A stretch of DNA of 64,000 nucleotides from G963704535 sp963704535 (GTDB taxonomy: Bacteria > Chloroflexota > Chloroflexia > Chloroflexales > Roseiflexaceae). The stretch lies in assembly GCA_963704535.1 (NCBI GenBank), contig OY969916.1:2976001-3040000 (forward strand). Direction: 5' to 3'. Of the stretch, positions 48,457-62,700 are shown piece by piece; position 1 is the stretch's first letter, and every line of letters begins with the position of its first letter. The notes beneath the pieces were generated by a model. The model was given only the letters and a program-made list of their open reading frames with translations. It searched no databases and was not told the DNA's origin. Both the position numbers and the translations under genes were made by a program.

Positions 48457-49599
48457 CTAGAACGCTTCCTGGCCCTGGTATGCCTGCTCCGCGATGGTTA
48501 TCTGCTGGATTTGCGTGCTCCCCTCAATGATTTCCATGATCTTGAAGTCGCGGAAGTAGCGCTGCACCGGGTAATCGGCGCTACAGCCATTCGCGCCGTG
48601 GATCTGGACGGCGTCGCTGGCAGCCTGTGAGGCGGCCACCGATGCAAAGTATTTAGCGACCCATGTCTCCGTTATTGTGCGCGGGTCGCCCGCATCTTTC
48701 AGCACACCGGCCTGGAGGCAGAGCAGCCGCGCGGCCTTGGCGTTGGTCACCATATTGGTAATAAGCTGCCGAATCAACTGGTGATCCTTGAGGTAGGCGC
48801 CGAATTGCCGTCGCTCCCTGGTGTACGCGATCGAAGCTTCAAGGCACGCCTGGATAATGCCGACACAGCCCCACGCCACGCTGTAGCGGCCAATATCGAG
48901 CGCCGCAGTCGCGATGGTTGCAAGCCCGAACCCAATCCCGCCGATCATGTTCTCGCGCGGGATCTCGCAGTCCTCCAGGTTTAGTTCGGCCAGCATCGAG
49001 GCTTTGGTGCCGAGCATACCAGTGATCGGCTGGGTGGTGAAACCTGGGCGGTCGCGCTCTACCAGGAATGCGGTCGGGCGCCCTTCGACCTGGGCGAAGA
49101 TCAGGAACAGAGCGGCGATCTGCCCGTAGGTCGTCCATTTCTTGCGCCCATTCAGAATGAAGTGGTCGCCGGACTGGTGGGCGGAGGTGGTAACGCTTTT
49201 GGCGTCGCTGCCGACTTCGGGCTCGGTCAGCCCAAACGCGCCAATAATCTCGCCGGCGATCAGCCGGGGCAGCCAGACCTCGCGCTGATATTTGTTGCCA
49301 CGCTTGGAGATCACGTGGGCCACCAGACTGTGGACTGTCAGCAGGCTGCGGATCGATGAGCATCCGCGGCCAAGCTCCTCGTTGAGCAGGCCGAATGTCA
49401 CCATATCGGCGCCAGTGCCGCCCAGCGAACGGGGGATAACGGCTCCGAGATAGCCCTGATCCGCGACGGCGCGAATCAGATCGGCGGGGGTTCGCTCTTC
49501 CCGATCAAACTGGTCGGCGTAGGAAGCGATGCGAGCATCAACAAACTGCCGGAAGGTGAGCTGGTCAGCTTGCTGTTGGTCAGTAAGTGCAAGGTTCAT
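48457..49599 (-). CDS. Acyl-ACP/acyl-CoA dehydrogenase (FkbI-like)
   Basis: 380 residues, full acyl-CoA dehydrogenase length. Motifs: N-terminal helical domain, IPRSLGGTGADMVTFGLLNEELGRGCSS, FAD-contact GAFGLTEPEVGSDA and KKWTTYGQ, helical C-terminal domain with YTRERRQFGAYLKDHQLI, and the family end DAVQIHGANGCSADYPVQRYFRD with EIIEGSTQIQQ. In FK520- and ansamitocin-type pathways the FkbI homologue oxidises glyceryl-ACP on the way to hydroxy/methoxymalonyl-ACP; the adjacent ACP and FkbH-like genes support the same role here. The 3-hydroxyacyl dehydrogenase (FkbK) and methyltransferase (FkbG) are not in the window. The start is 3 bp after the ACP stop, implying translational coupling. Confidence 0.87.
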   Translation of the reverse strand: MNLALTDQQQADQLTFRQFVDARIASYADQFDREERTPADLIRAVADQGYLGAVIPRSLGGTGADMVTFGLLNEELGRGCSSIRSLLTVHSLVAHVISKRGNKYQREVWLPRLIAGEIIGAFGLTEPEVGSDAKSVTTSAHQSGDHFILNGRKKWTTYGQIAALFLIFAQVEGRPTAFLVERDRPGFTTQPITGMLGTKASMLAELNLEDCEIPRENMIGGIGFGLATIATAALDIGRYSVAWGCVGIIQACLEASIAYTRERRQFGAYLKDHQLIRQLITNMVTNAKAARLLCLQAGVLKDAGDPRTITETWVAKYFASVAASQAASDAVQIHGANGCSADYPVQRYFRDFKIMEIIEGSTQIQQITIAEQAYQGQEAF

Positions 49600-49602
49600 A
49601 TC

Positions 49603-49866
49603 TCAGGCATCTTTGCGCTCGACAAGCGCCGCAATAGCGCCGATCGAGCGGAAGTTATCGATATGCAGATCATCATCGCTCACGGCCATGTTGAACTCTT
49701 TCTCTACAAACATCACCAGTTGCAGTGCAAAGAGCGAATTTACAAAGCCGAGGGCGAAGATATCTTCGTCATCCTGCAAATCGTGCTGGGGAAAGAACTT
49801 GTTGATAAACGCTTTAGTTTTGGCTTTGATTGCATCGGTCGCGAGGGATGTGTCTACAGCGGTCAT
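49603..49866 (-). CDS. Discrete acyl carrier protein (FkbJ-like)
   Basis: 87 residues from ATG 49866, selected because GGAGGA lies 4 bp upstream; ATG 49878 would precede that ribosome-binding site. The helix-II motif is FALGFVNSLFALQLVMFVEKEF, with Ser in VNSL as the phosphopantetheine site, followed by the acidic helix region and IGAIAALVE. Stand-alone ACPs of this GFVNSL type accompany FkbH/FkbI in glycerate-derived extender pathways. It is the first gene of the minus-strand ACP-dehydrogenase-HAD operon. Its leader contains three tandem 68-bp hairpin units, which may attenuate transcription or stabilise the mRNA. Confidence 0.88.
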   Translation of the reverse strand: MTAVDTSLATDAIKAKTKAFINKFFPQHDLQDDEDIFALGFVNSLFALQLVMFVEKEFNMAVSDDDLHIDNFRSIGAIAALVERKDA

Positions 49867-49915
49867 AGCTTCCTCCATCTAAGTATCGATATCAAACGAA
49901 TAGAAGCGCTCGTTT

Positions 49916-50119
49916 CTGTGGTGGAAAGGGGGTTCTTGAGGGGGCTTCCCCCTCAAACTCCCCCTTTTCAGACAGTTTCTCATCTGTGGTGGAAAGGGGG
50001 TTCTTGAGGGGGCTTCCCCCTCAAATTCCCCCTTTTCAGACAGTTTCTCATCTGTGGTGGAAAGGGGGTTCTTGAGGGGGCTTCCCCCTCAAACTCCCCC
50101 TTTTCAGACAGTTTCTGAC
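49916..50119. repeat. Three tandem 68-bp hairpin repeats
   Basis: The units start at 49916, 49984 and 50052. Each contains CTGTGGTGGAAAGGGGG, a perfect hairpin TTGAGGGGG-CTT-CCCCCTCAA, then CCCCCTTTTCAGACAGTTTCT. The units are nearly identical (one C/T difference seen in the second). The single-copy palindrome at 46005-46103 is a relative. Confidence 0.9.
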
Positions 50120-50182
50120 GATCAAATTGATGAGGCGTAACACCGCCTCTGTATTCTAGGCAGAGAGCAAGGCGTGTACAAG

Positions 50183-50194
50183 GGACATATGTCC
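50183..50194. promoter_or_regulatory. Palindromic operator candidate, site 3
   Basis: Perfect GGACATATGTCC in the context CAAGGGACATATGTCCTT. It is 42 bp (about four helical turns) from site 4, on the same face of the helix. Confidence 0.65.
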
Positions 50195-50224
50195 TTAGTG
50201 TTTGCCCAGGCTCGCCGCGCTTGA

Positions 50225-50236
50225 GGACATATGTCC
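50225..50236. promoter_or_regulatory. Palindromic operator candidate, site 4
   Basis: Perfect GGACATATGTCC; the minus strand reads CAAGGGACATATGTCCTC. It is oriented opposite to site 3 and lies about 172 bp upstream of the chorismate-lyase start. Confidence 0.65.
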
Positions 50237-50407
50237 CTTGTGAAGCAGGAGGTGGTTGCTATAGGATACAGCACAGACGAAGGCTCATGAGCTAGTGGCG
50301 TCCTCAGTTTTTGCTGTTCTCCCAGCATTCCGTGAGGACGTATGCGTAGCGACTTCCGGTGCGCGCAGTTGTGCTTTAAGTGTCATGAATATCGGTGAGG
50401 ACATTCT

Positions 50408-50986
50408 ATGGCGAGCGTGATCACTCCTTACAACCAGGTTATGCAGGTGCCACTACGCGAGCTGCTGAATGTCGGCAGCATCGATCTCTCGACATTGCAT
50501 TCTTTCTGCCGCGTTTTACTTACAACCGATGGAACGCTCACCGAAATACTGGAAGCCTATTTTCTTGAGCGTATTCAGTTGGTGAAGGTTTCAGAAGTGT
50601 TGCGCTCGGCGGCTCATAGCATTCCAATCCTTGATGTCCAGCCAGGGGACGAGATCATTGAGCGGAAAATCCTGCTGCAAGGAGGACATAGCAACATCAA
50701 CTATGTCTATGCGGAATCCACGATCGTCGTCAATGAGATAGCGATAGAGCTGCGACATGATCTGCTGCACTCAAAAACGTCGATCGGCCGGCTCTGGATT
50801 GAGCATAAGATGGAAACATTCAAAGAGATGGTCGATGTGTGTAGAGAGAACGCAGGCACTACTGCGAGGTTCTTTGGGGTCGATTTCGAAACACCAATAC
50901 TCTCACGCACATATCGCGTGTTTTCCAATCGAAAGCCGGTCATTATGATCACAGAGAAGTTTCCGGAACACTTTACGTTGGTATAA
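50408..50986 (+). CDS. Chorismate pyruvate-lyase, DUF98 family (4-hydroxybenzoate forming)
   Basis: 192 residues, close to mycobacterial Rv2949c (about 199). The N-terminal motif LHSFCRVLLTTDGTLTEILEAYF is the hallmark of DUF98 lyases. Further segments are VLRSAAHSIPILDVQPGDEIIERKILLQ and IELRHDLLHSKTSIGRLWIEHKMETFKE, with RTYRVFSNRKPVIMITEKFP at the end. Rv2949c converts chorismate to 4-hydroxybenzoate and pyruvate, supplying the aromatic starter of phenolic glycolipids. Here it is 13 bp upstream of an aryl-AMP ligase/ACP and then a reducing PKS, the same order as Rv2949c-fadD22-pks15/1, which strongly supports a starter-unit role. Cytosolic; no signal peptide. Start ATG 50408 has GTGAGGA 6 bp upstream. 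Confidence 0.87.
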   Translation: MASVITPYNQVMQVPLRELLNVGSIDLSTLHSFCRVLLTTDGTLTEILEAYFLERIQLVKVSEVLRSAAHSIPILDVQPGDEIIERKILLQGGHSNINYVYAESTIVVNEIAIELRHDLLHSKTSIGRLWIEHKMETFKEMVDVCRENAGTTARFFGVDFETPILSRTYRVFSNRKPVIMITEKFPEHFTLV

Positions 50987-50999
50987 AGTAGGTGGCTCT

Positions 51000-52997
51000 A
51001 TGTTGCTCTCCCTCCTGCGCGGCGCGAGTGATACATACCCTGATAAAACGGCGCTTGTGTACGATACGACACGTCTATCGTATCGGCAGCTTTATGAGAT
51101 GAGTGGAGCGCTTAGCAGCAGTATTGCCGCAATTGGCCTTCAGCCCTCGGAATGTATTGCGCTCATTCTGCCGAACAGCATTGAGTTTGTTCAGAGCTTT
51201 TTCGCCGCCGCTTGTGCGCAATGTATTATCTTGCCAATCAACCCGCTGCTCAGCCAGGAAGAGATACGGCATTATCTTTTCGATGCCAATGCGCGCGCTG
51301 TGATTACCACTATCCAGCTTGCGCCCACCTGCCAGGCGATCATTGCCGAGCTTAATCAAGCGATTGAGCTTATCGTCGTAGAGGGCTCATATCCAGGGGC
51401 GCGCGCGTTCGCCGAGCTGTGCCGGCTTGCGCCTTTCACCGATGCGCCCAGCGCTCCCTACGCCGGCGATGTGCTGTATCAATATTCTTCGGGCTCTACC
51501 GGCCGCCCCAAGCTTGTGCCGCGCACGCAGCAACACCTGTTTTGCGAAGCCGCCAACTTTACCGCGACTGCCCAGGTAACTGCCGACGATACGATCCTGT
51601 GTATGGTGCCGCTGTTCCATGCCCATGGCCTGGGCAATTGCATGCTGGCCGCGGTGGCGAGCGGGGCCGGACTGGTCATTCTGGAGCAGTTGGTCGAGGA
51701 TGGGGTGCCGGTAAACGTGCCGTTTATCGGGCGCTGCCCGCGCGTGTTACAGCTGATCGAAGCTGAGCGGATTACGATCGTTCCGGGGGTGCCGTATATG
51801 TTCAGCGCGCTTGCCGAAACCCCCGGCGAGATTGCATGCGATCTCTCGTCGCTACGATTATGCTTTTCGGCTGGGAATATCCTGCCGCGTAAAACGTTTG
51901 ACGCCTTTCTGGCGCGCTTCAGCGTGCCGGTACGCCAGTTGTACGGCTGTACCGAGGCGGGGTCGCTTACGCTTAATCTTGATACGGATATCAGCGCGTC
52001 GGCCCTATCGGCCGGCTGCCCGCTCCGCAATGTGGACATCCGGATCATCAATGAGCAGGGGCGGCAGCTACCGGCCGGACAAACCGGCGAGATTATCTTT
52101 ACAAGCCAGGCCCTTACGAGCGGCTACGCCAGAATGACGCAGCTCAATCAGCAGGCATTCCGCGATGGCTACTTTTACACCGGCGACCTGGGGCTGCTCG
52201 ATGCCGAGGGCCGCTTATACGTAACCGGCCGCAAGAAGCTGCTGATCGACACTGGCGGCTACAAGGTCGATCCGATCGAGGTCGAGGATGTGCTGCATAC
52301 GCACGATCTGGTCGGCGAGGCCGTTGTCGTCGGCGTTGAGGATACCTTCGGCAGCGAGCGCGTTCAGGCTTTCGTCGTCGCCAAGGAGCCGTGCGCGGAG
52401 CATACGTTGCTTGATTACTGCCGGAGGCGCCTGGCGGATTACAAGGTTCCACGCTCGGTGATCTTTGTCGATGAGATTCCGAAGAGCCCGCTTGGGAAGA
52501 TCCTGCGAAAAGATCTGCTGCGGATCTACGAGACGCTTCAATCCGACCAGCGTCGTGCGCGCGATCTCCAGATACTCTTGCAGAACGAGCTATCGCTACC
52601 GCAGCGCCGGCGTGTGTTAGGCGACTATATTCAAGAGCAATTGTGCCACATCCTGCATCTGAATCAGCACGATCTCGATCCGTATAAACCGTTGAGTGAG
52701 CTTGGCGTCAACTCCGTCGGTGCTATCGAGCTGACATCCACGCTCGCGCAGGTGTTAGGCGTTGCGCTCTCTGCGACATTGATCTGGAACCATCCAACGA
52801 TTGCGGCGCTGGCCGACTACTTAGCAGACCTGATGCAGCCTGGCAGGCGTGAGGAGCGGGACCCGGCCGGGCGCTCCCTCGAAGCGTACGGCGATGCTGG
52901 CGATGCTGATATCGAGCATCTCTCGGACGCGGAAGTCGAGCAACTGCTGGCTTATGAAACAGAGCTTGCGCTTCAGCGCTTAGACAAGGTTCTTTGA
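51000..52997 (+). CDS. Aryl-AMP ligase fused to ACP (FadD22-like starter loading)
   Basis: 665 residues. The adenylate-forming domain (1-510) has P-loop YSSGSTGRPKLVPRT, PLFHAHGLGNCM, YGCTEAGSL, TGDLGLL, KKLLIDTGGYKVDPIEVE and the catalytic Lys region PKSPLGKILRKDL. An ACP follows at about 535-615 with LSELGVNSVGAIEL (phosphopantetheine Ser) and IWNHPTI. The tail IEHLSDAEVEQLLAYE resembles the C-terminal docking segment of the next PKS. Mycobacterial FadD22 (705 residues) has the same ligase-ACP architecture and loads p-hydroxybenzoate for Pks15/1. By synteny with the DUF98 lyase this should activate 4-hydroxybenzoate. The final codons (LDKVL) fall in the arm of an intergenic palindromic repeat. 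Confidence 0.87.
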   Translation: MLLSLLRGASDTYPDKTALVYDTTRLSYRQLYEMSGALSSSIAAIGLQPSECIALILPNSIEFVQSFFAAACAQCIILPINPLLSQEEIRHYLFDANARAVITTIQLAPTCQAIIAELNQAIELIVVEGSYPGARAFAELCRLAPFTDAPSAPYAGDVLYQYSSGSTGRPKLVPRTQQHLFCEAANFTATAQVTADDTILCMVPLFHAHGLGNCMLAAVASGAGLVILEQLVEDGVPVNVPFIGRCPRVLQLIEAERITIVPGVPYMFSALAETPGEIACDLSSLRLCFSAGNILPRKTFDAFLARFSVPVRQLYGCTEAGSLTLNLDTDISASALSAGCPLRNVDIRIINEQGRQLPAGQTGEIIFTSQALTSGYARMTQLNQQAFRDGYFYTGDLGLLDAEGRLYVTGRKKLLIDTGGYKVDPIEVEDVLHTHDLVGEAVVVGVEDTFGSERVQAFVVAKEPCAEHTLLDYCRRRLADYKVPRSVIFVDEIPKSPLGKILRKDLLRIYETLQSDQRRARDLQILLQNELSLPQRRRVLGDYIQEQLCHILHLNQHDLDPYKPLSELGVNSVGAIELTSTLAQVLGVALSATLIWNHPTIAALADYLADLMQPGRREERDPAGRSLEAYGDAGDADIEHLSDAEVEQLLAYETELALQRLDKVL

Positions 52998-53070
52998 TGC
53001 TTTACAGTTCTGGGAAAAAAGGGGGTTTGAGGGGGCAGCCCCCCAGCCTCCGCCCACCCACATTTGTAGA
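52983..53070. repeat. Palindromic repeat overlapping ligase 3' end
   Basis: It starts GACAAGGTTC inside the ligase gene and continues with GCTTTACAGTTCTGGG, then a GGGGG/CCCCC core and CACCCACATTTGTAG. It matches the family at 46993 and 48291. The leading arm supplies the last three codons and stop of the ligase gene. Confidence 0.7.
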
Positions 53071-53090
53071 CTACGCATTAGGATTGCTCT

Positions 53091-59681
<6,591 letters not shown>

Positions 59682-59702
59682 CGTGAAAGGACACTTGTTC
59701 CG

Positions 59703-62700
59703 ATGAACGATATGCAGAGTCGCCTTGCTGATCTCTCACCGGAACGGCGGGCGCTGCTCGCCAGGCGTATGCAGGCCGCGCAGGGCAATCCGGCATCCAG
59801 CATCAGCGAGCCGATCGCGATCATTGGTATGAACTGCCGTTTTCCCGGCGGAGCGACCGATGTCGATGCGTTTTGGGATCTGCTTGTCGCCGGCGGCGAT
59901 GCGATTGCCGAAATTCCGCCGACACGCTGGGACGTTGACACATTCTACCACCCGAACGCCGATATGCCCGGCAAGATCACGACGCGCTGGGGCGGCTTTC
60001 TGGACGGAATCGATCAGTTCGACGCCGACTTCTTTGGCATCTCACCGCGCGAAGCAATGCACATGGACCCGCAGCAGCGCGTGCTGCTAGAGGTCGTCTG
60101 GGAGGCGCTTGAGCGCGCCGGCCAGCCGGTCGATGTGCTGGCAGGCAGCTCAACCGGCGTGTTCATGGGCGTATCCGGCAACGATTACCAACTTTTACAG
60201 TATGGCGATGGCGGCGCGGTGGATATGTACAGCGGAACCGGGACCGCCCAGAATATTGTCGCGGGCCGCATCTCCTATCTGTTTGACTTCCGCGGGCCGT
60301 GCGTCGCGATCGATACGGCCTGCTCATCATCGCTGGTGGCCGTACACCTGGCCTGCCAGAGCCTACGAGCCGACGAGTGCCGCCTTGCGCTTGCTGGGGG
60401 CGTCAACATCATCCTATCCTCCACCGTGACATCAGGCATTTCACGCATGCACATGCTCGCACCCGATGGGCGCTGTAAGACCTTCGACGCACGCGCGAAT
60501 GGTTTCGTGCGCAGCGAGGGCTGTGGTGTAGTGGTGCTCAAGCGGCTGGCGGATGCGCTGAAGGATGGCGATCCGATCCTGGCGCTCATTCGTGGCTCGG
60601 CCTCCAACCAGGACGGCCGCTCGGCCAGCCTGACCGCGCCAAACGGCCTGGCGCAGCAGGCGCTGCTTCGCCAGGCGCTCAAACAGGCCGGCGTCGAAGC
60701 ATCGGCTATCGGCTATATTGAAACCCATGGCACCGGCACGGCGCTGGGCGACCCAATCGAGGTCGAGGCGCTCGCTACAGTCTACGGCCAACCGGCGGCG
60801 GGCGGCCCGGCATGCGCTTTGGGTGCGCTCAAAACGAACATGGGGCATCTGGAAGCTGCTGCAGGAGTGGCGGGGTTGATTAAAACGGTGCTGGCACTGC
60901 ACCATGAGACCATCCCGGCCAATCTGCACTTTCAGGCGCTGAATCCCCATATCACGCTGGAGCAAACCCGTTTTCGCATTCCGACCGAGAACCTACCCTG
61001 GCCGGTAACTGAGGCTCGCCGCTATGCCGGCGTCAGCTCGTTTGGCTGGTCCGGCACGAACGCGCATGTTATTTTGGAAGAGGCCCCGCGCTCATCGGTT
61101 GGCCAGCCGGCGCAGCCACAACCGGAGCCTCAACCGTGTATCGTGCCGCTGTCGGCGCGGAGCGCGGGGGCGCTGCGGTCGCTGGCCGAGCGCTATCGGG
61201 AGTACCTGGCCTCGCCCTGCGCCCCGCCCCTGGCCGACCTGGCCTTCTCGGCCGCCACGCGCCGCTCGCATCATCCGCATCGCTTGGCGCTCTGTGGCTC
61301 GTCGCCCCTGACCTTGCGCGCACAACTCGATGCCTTCCTGAACGGCTCCAGCCTTCCTGGCTTGGCCTCCGGAATCATCCCACCTTCGGCCCCCAAGCTG
61401 GCGTTTGTCTTCCCCGGCCAGGGTGCCCAGTGGCCCGGCATGGCCCGCCAACTCTATCGTGAGATGCCGACGTTCAGAGCGGCCTTCGAGCAGTGTGCTG
61501 CCGCCTGCCGGCCGTTCCTGTCCTTCTCGCTCACCGACGAACTGCTCACTCCGGCCCAGAGCAGCGCGATCGATGTCATCCAGCCGCTGCTGTTCGCCAT
61601 TAGTGTCAGCCTGAGCGCGCTCTGGCAGCACTGGGGCGTGCGTCCAGCCGCAGTCGTGGGCCACAGCATGGGCGAGGTCGCGGCAGCGTATGTGGCCGGT
61701 GCGCTCAGCCTGGAGGACGCCGCGCGGGTGATCTGCCTACGCAGCCAGTTGTTGCGCACGGTCAGCGGGCAGGGCACGATGGCGCTGGTCGAATTGAGCG
61801 TGACCGAGGCCGAGCACGCGATCGCCGAGGTGGCTGACCGCGTGTCGGTGGCGGTCAGCAACAGCCCGCGCGCCACCGTCCTGGCGGGCGAGGTCGCGGC
61901 GCTGGAGACGGTCCTGGCGCGCCTGGAGGCACAGCAGGTGTTCTGCCGGCGGATCAAGGTCGATGTGGCCTCGCACAGCCCTCAGATGGATCCGCTCGCC
62001 CCAGCGCTGCTCAAAGCCCTGGCGCCCATCCAGCCGCACGCCGGGCGGGTGCCGCTGTACTCGACCGTGCGCGAGCGAGTGCTGGATGGGCACGAGCTGG
62101 ACGCGGCCTACTGGATGCACAACCTGCGCCAGCCGGTGCAGTTCAGCACGGCGGTGGCGCAACTGGTGCGCGACGGCGTGACGCTGTTCATCGAGTTGAG
62201 CCCACATCCCATCCTGCTGCCCTCGATCGTGACCGGCCTGCACGAGCGCGGCGAGGCCGGAACTACCTTGCCATCGCTCCGGCGCGAGGAGGATGAGATC
62301 GCCAGGATGCCGGGGACGGCCGGGGCGCTCTATACGCTTGGAGTCGGGCTGGAGTGGCGAGCGCTGGCGCCAGAGGGGCGCTGTGTAGAACTGCCGAGCT
62401 ACCCCTGGCAGCGCGAGTGCTACTGGGTGGCGCCGAGCAGGCCAGCGGGCGGGCGCGCTGAGCCGGGCGAGGCCGGCGGGCAAGGGCTGCTAGGGCGGCG
62501 GCGCCAGGTGGCCGGCCAGCCAGGTCTGGAGACCTGGGAGGCGTCGCTGGGCCTGGAATGGCAGCCCTACCTGGCCGAGCACCAGGTGCAGGGCCGGGCG
62601 GTGATGCCGGGTGCGGCCTACCTGGAGCTGGCCCTGGCCGGAGCCCGCGAGCTGTGGGGCGAGGGCACGCACGAACTGACTGAGGTTCGCTTCGTCCAGA

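Larger units (their letters stand above)
49867..50407. promoter_or_regulatory. Divergent promoter region: extender operon / aryl-starter operon
   Basis: 541 bp without a gene, between the ACP operon (-) and the chorismate-lyase operon (+). It contains three tandem 68-bp hairpin units (49916-50119) on the ACP side and two palindromic operator candidates whose starts are 42 bp apart (50183 and 50225). A GTGAGGA ribosome-binding site precedes the lyase start. Confidence 0.65.

Noticed and set aside
49916..50119. CRISPR array
   Set aside because: The 68-bp units are contiguous and internally palindromic, with no variable spacers and no cas genes.
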